This document shows positions 1 to 8,908 of a stretch of 64,000 nt of DNA, in pieces. The translations under genes and the position numbers were made by a program. The notes beneath the pieces were generated by a model, which worked only from the letters and a program-made list of their open reading frames with translations, was not told where the DNA came from and did not search any database. Each line of letters opens with the position of its first letter. The first letter of the stretch is position 1. This stretch comes from DASZUK01 sp963745595 (GTDB taxonomy: Bacteria; Actinomycetota; Acidimicrobiia; Acidimicrobiales; RAAP-2), in contig CAVUYB010000007.1 in assembly GCA_963745595.1 (NCBI GenBank), positions 449,975 to 513,974 on the forward strand, read 5' to 3'.

Positions 1-1280
1 AGCGCGGCCGGATCGTTGAACGTGCACGACGCCGCCCCGGCCGTGAGCGCCACGCCGCTGCAGACCGCAGTACCTGTCGACCGGTAGAACGCCTCGGTCC
101 CCGTCGGTGAGCCGCCGCTCGCCGTCACCGCCGACCGCAGGGTCACCGACCGACCAGCCGGGACTGTCGCCGACCCTGTGACCGACAGCGACGTGGTCGT
201 CGTCGCCAGCGACCAGCTCACCGTCACCGCGGCGTACCCCGTGCTCTTGCCGGACGCTGTGTAGGCCGCTGTCGAGACCCAGCCTGTCCCGGCGACGTTA
301 CTGAGCCCGCCACCACCGCCGCCGCCGCTGGCATCGGTCCCGCCGCCACCCCCGCCGCCACCGCCGTACCAACCGCCACCACCACCACCGCCGCCGCCAC
401 CGCTGGCCGCGGCGCCGTTGCCGTCACCGCCGCCGCCGCCGCTCATCCCCGACCCGGACCCGCCGCCTGTCCCGGAGGAGCAGCCGTGGCCGCTGCCGCC
501 GCCACCCGGTCCCGATGTCGTCGCCCCGCCACCGCCGCTGCCACCGGGTGTCGAGAAGAAGCATGTCGTGCCCGCGCCGCCGTTGCCGCCGCTGGCCGGG
601 TGGCCGCCGCTGCCGGCGCTGGTCGGCCCGTGGCCCGAGCCGTACGAACCGGTTCCGCCACCGCCCCCGGCGATGACGACCGCGGCCGAGCTCGACGTCA
701 CCGTGACCCCGGTCCAACCCCCGCCGCCGGACCCGTGCCGTTCGTGACCCGATCCACCGCCGCCACCACCCGGGTAGCCACCGGTGCCTGTTGTTGTTGT
801 GCCGAGACCGTTACCGCCGGCGGTCACCGACAGCGCCCGGTTCCAGCCCGCGCCGTACGTGGTCGTGATCGCTGTGAGGTCGATCGTGGCCGAGACGGTG
901 CCGCCCTTGCCCGAGACCGTGCCTGTCCCGCCGCCGACCGCCCCGTTCGCCTGGACCCGCACGCTGGTCACCCCGACCGGGATCAGCAACAGGGCCCCGA
1001 CCTCTGTGTGGTTGTGTGTCCCGTCGCTTTGGTACGTGCACGTGATCGTCAGCCCTGTGGCCGAGCAGCCGGACGGCAGCGTTGTCGACGCCAACGCGGC
1101 CGGGCCCAGGCCGCCGGCCGCCCGGGACCCATTCGGTGCGGACCCGGTTCGGGGCACGACGAGGGCGGCGGCGATCGCCAGGCAGAGCAGCGAGACGCCG
1201 ATCCCTGGCCCCGGGCGCGCGGCACGCCGCCACTTCCCGGCGCCTCGTCGGCGCTCCCCCGCTACCTCGGCGGGCCGCAT
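1..1280 (-). CDS. Glycine-rich secreted protein with Ig-like domain, 3' end outside window
   Basis: An uninterrupted reverse-strand frame runs from an ATG at 1280 off the left edge (426 codons seen). Residues 1-50 are a basic N-terminus followed by a hydrophobic stretch (GVSLLCLAIAAALVV), a likely export signal or anchor. After that comes a Cys-containing beta-like region, then roughly 150 residues dominated by Gly, Ser and Thr with poly-Gly runs of up to nine. The visible end (TTTTSLSVTGSATVPAGRSV onward) resembles a bacterial Ig-like repeat of the Big_3 type and includes a Cys pair. Probably a cell-surface or secreted structural protein; no enzymatic motif is visible. The frame choice rests on absence of stops over 1.28 kb and the signal-like N-terminus. 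The family is not firmly recognised. Confidence 0.6.
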   Translation of the reverse strand, partial: MRPAEVAGERRRGAGKWRRAARPGPGIGVSLLCLAIAAALVVPRTGSAPNGSRAAGGLGPAALASTTLPSGCSATGLTITCTYQSDGTHNHTEVGALLLIPVGVTSVRVQANGAVGGGTGTVSGKGGTVSATIDLTAITTTYGAGWNRALSVTAGGNGLGTTTTGTGGYPGGGGGGSGHERHGSGGGGWTGVTVTSSSAAVVIAGGGGGTGSYGSGHGPTSAGSGGHPASGGNGGAGTTCFFSTPGGSGGGGATTSGPGGGGSGHGCSSGTGGGSGSGMSGGGGGDGNGAAASGGGGGGGGGGWYGGGGGGGGGTDASGGGGGGGLSNVAGTGWVSTAAYTASGKSTGYAAVTVSWSLATTTTSLSVTGSATVPAGRSVTLRSAVTASGGSPTGTEAFYRSTGTAVCSGVALTAGAASCTFNDPAA

Positions 1281-1558
1281 CAATTCCCGGTTGGACAAGC
1301 CGGCAAACGCTAGCAGTGAAGTCCCTGTAAGAGCCTAATGAATGCGAGTTAAAACGGGCATTTGCGACAATGAGCGAACACTGTCCACAGAGCGCACGAT
1401 GTTGGCGGGAAATGGACCGGTGACCGCTCTCGGTCGTAGACCGATGGCCCCGCGGCGGCTGCGCCTCGGGGCAGTGGTGATCGGCGGTTGCATCTCCGCT
1501 CCACGTCTGCAGTATTATTTACCGAAATGGGGATAACGGTAAAAAACCCACGATCTAC
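1281..1558. promoter_or_regulatory. Divergent intergenic region
   Basis: This 278-base gap separates the outward-facing glycine-rich gene and the Fic gene, so it must hold both promoters. The part nearest Fic (about 1510-1550) is unusually A+T rich for this genome, with TATTATTTACC and GGTAAAAAACCC, and is the likely promoter zone. No clear gene or palindrome seen. Confidence 0.35.
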
Positions 1559-2698
1559 ATGGAGCTAGCTGGCCGCAAAGTCCCGATCGTCTGGCATGGC
1601 CGCCGCGCCAAGGCCTTCGTCCCGACCCGGCTCGGCGATCGCCACCTCACACTCGACTCTCACGCAACCCGAGCCACGGCGGTGGCGGCCGCAGAGGTCG
1701 GCTTCGCCGCCTCGGGCCTCGAGGCCGACTACGAGCCATTGGCCAGGCTTCTGCTCCGGGCCGAGGGCGTCGCATCGTCGTACATCGAAGGCGTGCGAGC
1801 CCCCGTCGCCGACGTCGTGATGGCCGAGGAGATGCCTACGTCAGACGCGGCCGCCGCTTGGGTCGCCGCCAACTTGGCCGCCCTCGTCGCCGCGGTCGCC
1901 CAGGCGATGACCGGGGAGCTCTCCGTCGACCAACTCTGCGAGTGGCACCGAACCCTGATGACTGGCAGTCCGACCCCGGCGCGGTACGTGGGGGTCATCC
2001 GCGACGAGCAGGGGTGGATCGGTGGTACCGACCCGACGAACGCCGCGCTGGTCACCCCACCGCCGGACATGTTGGGTCCGCTCTTGCAGGACCTGGTCGC
2101 CTACATCAACCGGACCGATGTCGACCCGATCGCCCAGGCGGCCATCGCCCACGTCCAGTTCGAGATCGTCCACCCCTTCGCCGACGGGAACGGGAGGATT
2201 GGACGCCTCCTCGTCTCGTGGATCCTGACCCGCCGTCTGCAGCTGGTCGTCCCGCCGCCGGTCAGCGTGGCCATGGCCGCCGACGTCGGCGGCTACCTCT
2301 CCGGTCTCACCGTCTTCCGGATGGGCGACCACAACGAATGGGTGCGCTGGTTCGCCGGGGCGACCGGCCAGGGTTCCCGGGCCCAGACGGGCCTCATTCG
2401 AGCGGTCGACGAACTCGAGTCATGGTGGCGCGTCCAACTCGCCGACAGAGCACTGAGACGGGGTGCCGGAGCGTGGCGAGTGCTGGACCTGCTCCCTCGA
2501 CACCTCATGCTGACCAGCCACGTCGTCGCCCAAGAGTGCGGGCTCTCGGCCAAGGGGGCGATCGACGCCCTGAAGACGCTGGCGAGCGCTGGCGTGCTCA
2601 CTGACTATGGCGTCAGACCAGCGGGTCCGGGCCGGCCCCGGCACATCTTCGTGAACCAAGACCTGTTGGCGCTGACCGGCTCGAGCCCCCTTCGTTGA
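1559..2698 (+). CDS. Fic family protein (class II, self-inhibited AMPylase type)
   Basis: 379 aa. Fic enzymes transfer AMP (or another nucleotide) from a nucleotide donor to hydroxyl side chains of target proteins. The full core motif HPFADGNGRIGR lies at residues 205-216, with the catalytic His, the acidic residue, and the glycines and arginine that hold the phosphates. An upstream SSYIEG (residues 73-78) fits the (S/T)xxxE(G/N) inhibitory helix, so this is a Fic protein that carries its own inhibitor. Residues about 290-370 look like a winged-helix domain (LTSHVVAQECGLSAKGAIDAL), as in many stand-alone Fic proteins. It converges on the small toxin-antitoxin-like operon with only 23 bases between stop codons. 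The target is unknown. All key residues are present, so it is probably functional. Confidence 0.93.
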   Translation: MELAGRKVPIVWHGRRAKAFVPTRLGDRHLTLDSHATRATAVAAAEVGFAASGLEADYEPLARLLLRAEGVASSYIEGVRAPVADVVMAEEMPTSDAAAAWVAANLAALVAAVAQAMTGELSVDQLCEWHRTLMTGSPTPARYVGVIRDEQGWIGGTDPTNAALVTPPPDMLGPLLQDLVAYINRTDVDPIAQAAIAHVQFEIVHPFADGNGRIGRLLVSWILTRRLQLVVPPPVSVAMAADVGGYLSGLTVFRMGDHNEWVRWFAGATGQGSRAQTGLIRAVDELESWWRVQLADRALRRGAGAWRVLDLLPRHLMLTSHVVAQECGLSAKGAIDALKTLASAGVLTDYGVRPAGPGRPRHIFVNQDLLALTGSSPLR

Positions 2699-2721
2699 AC
2701 GGGACCCGGAGGGATGACCAC

Positions 2722-3000
2722 CTACCTCGGCCGGTAGACGTCGGCCCGGTGGTCGACCCGATCGACGGTCACGACCCGACCGTCCTCGTCGATCCAGTAC
2801 ACGACGCGGTACGCGCCCACGCGAGCGCCGCGCCATCCGGCCAGTTCTCGCTGCAGGGCATGACCGACCCGGTGTGGGTTGGCCACCAGGCGACCGAAGC
2901 AGAACCCGATGATGGCGGCGGTTACCCGTGGCGACGTCGCCGCCAGCCGGTCCATCGGCCGAGCGGCCGGAGGTGCCCACCGCAGCTCGTAGTCGTCCAC
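2722..3000 (-). CDS. RelE/ParE-family toxin
   Basis: 92 aa from a GTG start (VDDYELRW). The frame stays open further upstream, but RelE-like sequence begins here. The C-terminal half is typical of RelE/ParE mRNA-interferase or gyrase-type toxins: NPHRVGHALQRELAGWRGAR, then GAYRVVYWIDE and a final VDRVDHRADVYR. These toxins are normally held by an antitoxin encoded just upstream. Here the upstream neighbour is a small helix-turn-helix protein, not a recognisable Phd/RelB protein, with a 49-base gap and no obvious strong ribosome site. It is the last gene of a three-gene reverse-strand unit. Confidence 0.85.
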   Translation of the reverse strand: MDDYELRWAPPAARPMDRLAATSPRVTAAIIGFCFGRLVANPHRVGHALQRELAGWRGARVGAYRVVYWIDEDGRVVTVDRVDHRADVYRPR

Positions 3001-3049
3001 GCGACCAGCGAGCCAGCGCCCAGCGGCCCGGCTTTGGAACGGTTCGCCG

Positions 3050-3334
3050 TCAGCGCTTGGCCACCGGTCGGCCGTAGCGCTGGCGGGCGGCCTCGCCGGA
3101 GGTCCCGACCATGGCCCCGATGGCGGCCCACGAGTGCCCACGGGTCCGGGCGACGGTGACCGCGTCGCTCAACCGCCGCTCCGCAGCGGCCCGCTCCTGG
3201 AACGCGAGGCGAACCTCCCGGAGCGGACCGGCGTCCGCCATATCGGCCAGGTCGGACTCGTGCCCCTCGAACCGGGCAGCCAGCTCGTCGGCCTGGTCGA
3301 GGATCTCCTGGGTCGTTCGCGGCATGGGCGTCAC
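3050..3334 (-). CDS. Small helix-turn-helix protein, putative antitoxin
   Basis: 94 aa (or 91 aa from the second Met). Residues 8-60 are strongly helical and charged (EILDQADELAARFE, AFQERAAAERRLSDAV). The C-terminus RGHSWAAIGAMVGTSGEAAR reads as a helix-turn-helix of the kind found in small actinobacterial antitoxins. Its start overlaps the stop of the upstream 75-aa gene by four bases (ATGA), so the two are translationally coupled. It likely binds DNA and neutralises one or both of its neighbours. That role is inferred from size, fold and position only. Confidence 0.65.
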   Translation of the reverse strand: MTPMPRTTQEILDQADELAARFEGHESDLADMADAGPLREVRLAFQERAAAERRLSDAVTVARTRGHSWAAIGAMVGTSGEAARQRYGRPVAKR

Positions 3335-3558
3335 CTGAGGTATCTCGGCCTGACCGGCATGGCGTGCACGACAACGGGACCGTGCCGGCCGTCGACCACC
3401 CCGATCTCGAGGAGATTGCCGGCCCCGTCAGGTCCAACGAACATGGTCAGCCCCTCATCGAGGTCTGTCGATCGGATCGGGTGGTTGAAGACATGGAGGA
3501 TGGTCGTTCGATCCATACCGTGCCGGTAGGCACTCGGAGCAATCAACGGCTCTTTCAC
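3331..3558 (-). CDS. Small toxin-like protein (DUF4258/BrnT-like)
   Basis: 75 aa. Sequence such as ILHVFNHPIRSTDLDEG, LLEIGVVDGRHGPVVVHAMP and a final RPRYL matches small actinobacterial proteins that travel with an overlapping HTH antitoxin and resemble the DUF4258/BrnT ribonuclease fold (H at the start, paired His/Arg at the end). It is the first gene of the operon and overlaps the next gene by four bases. Assignment as a toxin is by family resemblance and operon position; no activity can be read from sequence alone. Confidence 0.6.
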   Translation of the reverse strand: MKEPLIAPSAYRHGMDRTTILHVFNHPIRSTDLDEGLTMFVGPDGAGNLLEIGVVDGRHGPVVVHAMPVRPRYLR

Positions 3559-3766
3559 TGTCTAAGCTACCTTGTCAACGGACCGACGAGAAGTTAACTT
3601 GCGGATATTCCGCCGATGACGATCCGCCCAGCGACGGAAGTGAGCCGGAGGTCGTGAGGTACAAGGCGCACGAGGGGCCCACACACTGAACGGTCCATTC
3701 GATCCGGACCTCCGTACGTAGCGGCTCCCCTTCGAACCTGAATCAGGCCTGGGACAAACCTGAGAG

Positions 3767-3772
3767 TACGCT
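3767..3772 (+). promoter_or_regulatory. Candidate leaderless -10 box for the SGNH gene
   Basis: TACGCT fits the actinobacterial TANNNT extended -10 pattern and ends six bases before the ATG, the spacing expected if transcription begins on the start codon. No Shine-Dalgarno sequence precedes this gene. Confidence 0.45.
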
Positions 3773-3778
3773 GAGCCG

Positions 3779-4687
3779 ATGCGCCGCCGACGCCGAGCCC
3801 CGGTCGCCATCGGCTTGGTCGTCGGTGGCGTCGTCCTGGGCCTCGTCGCACTCGGCGCGGGCGTGGCGACCGGCGGCGGCCGGGTGGCGGGAGCCGACGA
3901 GCCGGGGCCGTACTACCTGGCGATCGGGGGATCGGAGTCAGTGGGCGTCCAGCCCGACGCAGCCGACCCCCGGGGGGCGCCGACGGACGAGGGTTACGCC
4001 GACGACCTCACCCGGTCCGAGGCGGCCCGCTGGCCCGGCCTGCAGCTCGTCGAGCTCGGCTGCCCCGGCGAGACGGCGAGCGCGGCGCTCGGCGGCGGCG
4101 GTGCGTGCCACTACGACGCCGGCTCACAGGTCAGCGAGGCGTTGGCCTTCCTCCACGCCCACCCCGGCGCAGCGGTGCTGGCCACCGTCGACCTCGGCTT
4201 CAACGACCTCCGGCCGTGCCTGGCCCGCCGGGCGGTCGACGCGCACTGCGTGGCGGCCGCGCTGGCCGAGGTCGGCCAGACCGTGACGACGATCGTCGAC
4301 GAGCTGGAGTCGGCCGGCGGCCCGTCCCTCGACGTCGTCGGCCTCGAGAAGTACGACCCGTACCTCGGCGCGTACACCGCGGGACCGGACGGCGAGACGT
4401 TCGCCGAGGCGACGTTGCCGGTCTTCGGCGAGCTCAACGCCACCCTGGCCGGTGCCTACACCGCGGCCGGCGCGACCGTGGCCGACGTCCCCGGCGCGTT
4501 CGACACCGCCGACCAGCGGCCGACCACGCTCGCCGGCTACGGCACGGTGCCGACCGACGTCGCCCGGGTCTGCACGCTCACGTGGGCGTGCGCGGACAGC
4601 CCGTTCCCCCACAACGTGCACCCGAACGCGCAGGGCTATCAGGTCGTCGCCGGCGCGGTCGCGACCACGCTCGACCCACCGGGCTGA
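3779..4687 (+). CDS. Secreted SGNH/GDSL-family hydrolase
   Basis: 302 aa. Residues 1-40 contain a basic start and a long hydrophobic segment (VAIGLVVGGVVLGLVALGAGV), a signal peptide or N-terminal anchor. The SGNH blocks are visible in order: block I YYLAIGGSESVGV (nucleophile Ser in a GGSES variant of GDS), block II LGCPGETA (Gly), block III DLGFNDLRPC (Asn) and block V NVHPNAQGYQ (His). Several Cys pairs suggest an exported, disulfide-bonded enzyme, as in mycobacterial SGNH lipases. Likely an esterase or lipase acting outside the membrane; substrate unknown. Its 3' end overlaps the converging acyltransferase gene by 49 bases. Confidence 0.85.
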   Translation: MRRRRRAPVAIGLVVGGVVLGLVALGAGVATGGGRVAGADEPGPYYLAIGGSESVGVQPDAADPRGAPTDEGYADDLTRSEAARWPGLQLVELGCPGETASAALGGGGACHYDAGSQVSEALAFLHAHPGAAVLATVDLGFNDLRPCLARRAVDAHCVAAALAEVGQTVTTIVDELESAGGPSLDVVGLEKYDPYLGAYTAGPDGETFAEATLPVFGELNATLAGAYTAAGATVADVPGAFDTADQRPTTLAGYGTVPTDVARVCTLTWACADSPFPHNVHPNAQGYQVVAGAVATTLDPPG

Positions 4688-5980
4688 CGAACGCCGGGCT
4701 GACCGGGTCCAGCCCGACCGGCATCGGACCGACCGGCATCGGACGGGCGCCAGCGGAACGGTGGGAACCACGCCAGCCCGGCCCGCTCGTCCGGCCGGTC
4801 GGGGCCGGTGAGGACGAACCGCAGCGGCGTCCACCGGACGACCGTGACGAGGACGGCCGTGCCGAGCAGCGTCGCCGGGAACAGGACGATCGTGGTCACC
4901 CACCACGACGACGTCGCGATCTCCAGCCCGGCCGCGGTGAGGCCGGTCAGGACGAGCTGGAGGACGAGGACGTGCGAGAAGTAGAAGCCGCCGGACACGT
5001 CGGAGCCCCACGTGAACAACCGGTCGGTCCGCGACGGCGCCGTACGCCCGGCCGCCCGGTTCGCCCAGATCCAACCGAGCGCGTAGAGCCCGGCGATCGC
5101 CGCGACGAACCAGACGACCGCGACCGGCTGGTAGAGGTCGGACGCGTGGCCCGGCGTCTGGTGGAGCGCGAGCCCGACGACGTAGTAGCCGATCGTCAGC
5201 CCGCCGACCCCGGCGGCCCCGACGACGATCGCCCGGTGGCGGCGGGCGACGAACCGCTGGACGTCGTCGGCGTGGTCCGCAGCCAGTAGCCCGAGGATGA
5301 GGTAGAGCTGGTAACCGACGATCACCCGGGATGTCGTGAGGTTGAAGTCGTAGTGCCGGATCGTGCCGGCGACGCCGGTGTGCCACGAGAAGTAGTGCGT
5401 CACGACCATCATCGCCAGCTGGAGGACGGCACTGACGCCGAGGACCCACCAGTGGTACCGGCGGGTGACGCGCACCAGCCAGACGAGCAGCGGCAGCAGG
5501 ACGTAGAACTGGATGAGGACGACCGCGTAGTAGAGCTGGTAGTAGCCCCACCACAGGTCGTGGGCGAACGAGCCCCAGGCCCCCATCGCCTGGGAGTGGG
5601 CGATCAGTGTGTACGTCCAGTAGATGACCGTCCACGCCAGGTAGGGCACGACGATCTGGCTGAGCCGCCGGTACCAGAGCGGGCCGATCCCCCGCCGCCG
5701 GGTGGCCTGGGCGTAGTAGGGCGACGAACGCGCTCAGGAAGAAGAACAGCTCGCGGGTGGCGTGGAGGAGCATGACCGATCCCCACCCGAACTGCGCGTT
5801 GCCGGCCACCGGCCACAGCACCGAGTGCTGGGCGACGACGGCGACGAAGGCGACCGACCGGTAGAGGTCGAACTGGCGCAGGTAGAAGCCGCGCCCGCCC
5901 GTCACCGAGATCTGGTCGCCCGCCGCCGAAAGCTGGCCGCCCGCCGAGGCGGGGATACCGGTCGAAAGATCGTCGGTCAC
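4639..5980 (-). CDS. Membrane acyltransferase (acyltransferase-3 type), interrupted by a frameshift
   Basis: A multi-pass membrane protein of the acyltransferase-3/OafA class, which moves acyl groups onto surface or lipid-linked sugars and metabolites. It starts at a GTG overlapping the upstream acyltransferase stop (GTGA). The first part reads GGRGFYLRQFDLYRSVAFVA...ELFFFLSAFVA. At about 5716-5722 the frame jumps by one base, and homology resumes as YYAQATRRRGIGPLWYRRL then VPYLAWTVIYWTYTL, continuing through eight or so hydrophobic helices to the stop. The two halves align with the neighbouring intact paralogue over their whole length. Either a sequencing indel or a recent pseudogene. The C-terminal tail is rich in Gly and Ser. 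Confidence 0.75.
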
Positions 5981-7239
5981 CGAGACGCGGGCGTTCGCCC
6001 GGCCACTGGCTCGGGGTCGATCGGCGACGACACGGCCTCCTCGGCGGCCAGCTCGTCGGCGGTTGTCGGCCGGCTCCGCCACCGCTCGGGGACCCACGTC
6101 CGCCACTCCTGCCGCTGGCGGCCGGTGAGCGGGACCGTCACCGGCGTCCGGGACAGCAGGCTGGTCATGAGCACGCAGGCGAGGAAGACGACGGTGACGG
6201 TGAGGACGCTGACGACCGGCCACGACAGGTACTGGTCGAGCTGCCGCCAGCCCAGCCACGAGAGGGCGAGGATGAAGATCATCTGCCCGAGGTAGACGCC
6301 GTACGAGTTGTCGGAGCCGGACCGGATCATCGCCCGGACGCTCGTCGACCGGCGACGGTCGACCAGGTAGACGCCGACGAGGTAGATGCAGGCGATGGCG
6401 CCGATGTTGAACGGGATGACGATCGGCTGGAGCGGGTCCGACCCCGAGCCGAGCCACGGCACGTCGTGGCGCGCCGAGAGGACGTACCAGACCTCGGCGA
6501 CGACCGCGGCGGCGACGGTGACGGCCAGGACGAGCCGGACGTGACGAACGATCCACTGGTGGACGTCGTCCATGTGCAGGGCGACGACCATCCCGGCCAG
6601 TAGGTAGAACTGGTACGAGATCACCTCGCGGCTGGCCCAGAACCCCTGCATGCCGGGCGGGAAGACCCGCCAGTGCATCAGGCTGACGATCAGCACCTGG
6701 AGGCCGAGGCTCGCCGCCAGCAGGGCGACGTGGTGGCCGGCGGTCCGCCGCACGAGGGCCAGCATCGCCGGGAACAGCACGTAGAACTGCATGATGACGA
6801 GCAGGTAGTAGAGCTGGTAGTAGCCGGTGGCGACGAGGTACCAGAAGTGCCCGAAGCCGGTGGCCAGCGTGTACGACCCGCTCGGCAGCGTGACGAAGAA
6901 GTAGATCACCGTCCAGCACAGGTACGGCAGGCAGACCGAGACGAACCGCTTCTTGTAGAACCGCCCGTAGCTGCCCCGCCGCAGCGAGTAGTAGCTGTAC
7001 GTCAGCATGCACGCGGAGATGAAGAGGAACGCCTCGCGGGTGACGTGGAGGAGCATCAACGCGCCGCCGACGGCCAGGCTGGCGCCGGGGGCGAAGTAGA
7101 GCAGCGAGTGCGTCGAGACGACGCCGGCCTGCTTGATCGGCCGCATGGCGTCGACGTGGTCGAGCCGCGGCTTGGCCGGCTTGGTCGTCCCCGTCGTCGT
7201 CGTCGAAGGCGGCACCGCCACGTCGCCGGCGGGCACCAC
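5977..7239 (-). CDS. Membrane acyltransferase (acyltransferase-3 type)
   Basis: 420 aa from the GTG that follows the acyl-ligase stop by two bases. The frame is open further upstream but overlaps that gene. After about 30 residues rich in Pro, Thr and Lys, a typical acyltransferase-3 membrane domain follows: RPIKQAGVVSTHSLLYF, REAFLFISACMLTYSYYS and LPYLCWTVIYFF, with about ten hydrophobic segments in total. The early His in the first helix is the position used in this family. Expected to acylate a cell-surface or lipid-linked acceptor on the membrane. It is a tandem paralogue of the downstream, frameshifted gene and is tightly coupled to the acyl ligase, which could supply an activated acid. 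Confidence 0.85.
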   Translation of the reverse strand: MVPAGDVAVPPSTTTTGTTKPAKPRLDHVDAMRPIKQAGVVSTHSLLYFAPGASLAVGGALMLLHVTREAFLFISACMLTYSYYSLRRGSYGRFYKKRFVSVCLPYLCWTVIYFFVTLPSGSYTLATGFGHFWYLVATGYYQLYYLLVIMQFYVLFPAMLALVRRTAGHHVALLAASLGLQVLIVSLMHWRVFPPGMQGFWASREVISYQFYLLAGMVVALHMDDVHQWIVRHVRLVLAVTVAAAVVAEVWYVLSARHDVPWLGSGSDPLQPIVIPFNIGAIACIYLVGVYLVDRRRSTSVRAMIRSGSDNSYGVYLGQMIFILALSWLGWRQLDQYLSWPVVSVLTVTVVFLACVLMTSLLSRTPVTVPLTGRQRQEWRTWVPERWRSRPTTADELAAEEAVSSPIDPEPVAGRTPASR

Positions 7240-7241
7240 CG

Positions 7242-8906
7242 TCAACTCACGAGCAGGCTGTAGATCGCCTCTTGGCGGGCGACCATCGATCGACGGACCT
7301 TCCCGTTCGGGCCGGCCGGCAGCTGCTGGACGACGTGGAAGGCCACCGGTCGCTTCGGGCGGGAAAGGTCGCGGGCGCACCGACCGTGCAGCCGGTCGAC
7401 GATCGCCTCGGCCCGTGACCGGTCGTCGTCACCGACCACGCCCTCAGCCACCAAGAAGGCGACGGGTACCCGACCGAACACCTGGTGGTCCCAGCCAACG
7501 ACCACCGCGGCGCGTACGTCGGGGTCGGCCAGGATCGTCTCTTCGACCTCACGGGGGAAGATCTTCTCCCCGCCCCGATTGATGACGTCGTCGGCCCGGC
7601 CCACGAGAAAAAGGTAGCCGTCCTCGTCGAGGTAGCCCAGGTCGCCGGTGTCGAGCCAGCCGTCCGCGTCGACGCGGTCCTCGTAGCCGGTGCCGGCGTA
7701 GGCGCCGATCACCCCCGGCCCCCGGATCTCCACCCGCCCGACGACCGGGTCGCCGGTCGAGCCGGCGGCGGTCGCCTGGCCGGTGGCGACCTCGTCGTCG
7801 GCGACCACGCGGAGCTCGACGCCGACCGGCCGGCCGACCGAGCCCGGCTTGCGCGGGCCGTCCAGCGGGTTGGCGGTGATCTGGCTCCCGGCTTCGGTCA
7901 TGCCGTACGTCTCGACGATCGGCAGGCCGGTGGCGTCCTCGAACCGGCGCCGCGTCGGCTCGGGGAGCGGCGCGGAGGCGGACCGCACGAACCGGATACC
8001 CGCGGGGACGACCTCGCCGGCCGCCAGCGGGACGAGCCGGGCGATGATCGCCGGCACGGCGTTGATCCACGTGACGCGGTGGCGGGCCATGTCGGCCCAG
8101 AAGGCCGTCCGGTGGAACCGGTCGTCGAGGACGACGGTCGCGCCGGCGACGAGCGAGGCGAGCAGGCCGACGACCTCGGCGTTGATGTGGAAGAGCGGGA
8201 GGGAGTTGAAGCCGCGGTCGGTGGCCGAGAGCCGGTGGTGGCGGGCGATGGCCCGGGCGGTGTGGAGCAGCTGGCGGTCGGTCAGCCGGATCAGCTTGGG
8301 CGTCCCGGTCGTCCCCGACGTCGACAGGACGAGCCCGCCGTCGGCCGGCCGGGGCGTAGCCGACATCCCCAAGGTCGACGGCGTCCCGAGGGTCGGCGCC
8401 GACCCGGGCGCACCGTCCGGCAGCTCGACGTCGGGCAGGTCGAAGGAGCCACTGCGCAGCACGATCCAGTCGGTCGCCACGCCGGCTGGGCCGGTCCGGT
8501 CGCTCAGCACGACGGCCGGGCGCACGCGGCCGCAGACGGACGCCAGCTCGGCGTCGGGCGCCGCCGGATCGAGCGGCGCGGCGACGCGACCGGCCGCGAC
8601 GACGCCGAGGAAGACCATCGAGAAGTCGACCGCGTCGGCGACGGCGATGCCGACGGTCTCGCCGGAGCCGATACCGAGGTCGTCGAGCAGCCCGGCCCAC
8701 CGCGTCGTCGCCCGGCGGAGGTCGCCGAACGTCACGGACCGCCCGGTGCGGGCGTGCTCGACGTACGGGTGGGCGGCGCCGGTCAGCGAGCGGAACCAGA
8801 TGAGCTCGGCCAGGTGGGTCCCGAGCGGCGTCGACCGGCCCGCGGTCGACGGGTCGAGATCGGGGACGAACGGCCCAGGGGCGAACGGCTCGGGGGCGAA
8901 CGGCAC
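7242..8906 (-). CDS. AMP-dependent acyl-CoA/acid synthetase (ANL superfamily)
   Basis: 554 aa from a GTG two bases after the VOC stop. ANL enzymes activate a carboxylic acid with ATP to an acyl-adenylate, then transfer it to CoA or a carrier thiol. The P-loop-like motif STSGTTGTPK, the YGMTEAG motif, GWLDTGDLGYLDEDGY, GRADDVINRGGEKIFP and the C-terminal catalytic Lys motif PAGPNGKVRR are all present, so it should be active. The N-terminus has a short Pro/Phe repeat (FAPEPFAPGPFVPD). The acid it uses is unknown. The operon partners (ComA-type synthase, VOC, acyltransferases) make a sulfolactate-derived acid or its acyl partner a reasonable guess, no more. Confidence 0.9.
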   Translation of the reverse strand: MPFAPEPFAPGPFVPDLDPSTAGRSTPLGTHLAELIWFRSLTGAAHPYVEHARTGRSVTFGDLRRATTRWAGLLDDLGIGSGETVGIAVADAVDFSMVFLGVVAAGRVAAPLDPAAPDAELASVCGRVRPAVVLSDRTGPAGVATDWIVLRSGSFDLPDVELPDGAPGSAPTLGTPSTLGMSATPRPADGGLVLSTSGTTGTPKLIRLTDRQLLHTARAIARHHRLSATDRGFNSLPLFHINAEVVGLLASLVAGATVVLDDRFHRTAFWADMARHRVTWINAVPAIIARLVPLAAGEVVPAGIRFVRSASAPLPEPTRRRFEDATGLPIVETYGMTEAGSQITANPLDGPRKPGSVGRPVGVELRVVADDEVATGQATAAGSTGDPVVGRVEIRGPGVIGAYAGTGYEDRVDADGWLDTGDLGYLDEDGYLFLVGRADDVINRGGEKIFPREVEETILADPDVRAAVVVGWDHQVFGRVPVAFLVAEGVVGDDDRSRAEAIVDRLHGRCARDLSRPKRPVAFHVVQQLPAGPNGKVRRSMVARQEAIYSLLVS

Positions 8907-8908
8907 GG

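Noticed and set aside
4124..7012. A 962-codon open frame on the reverse strand
   Set aside because: Most of it is Arg/Pro/Gly-rich shadow of the acyltransferase and SGNH genes. Only the short stretch at 5720-5980 is real, as the first part of the frameshifted acyltransferase.
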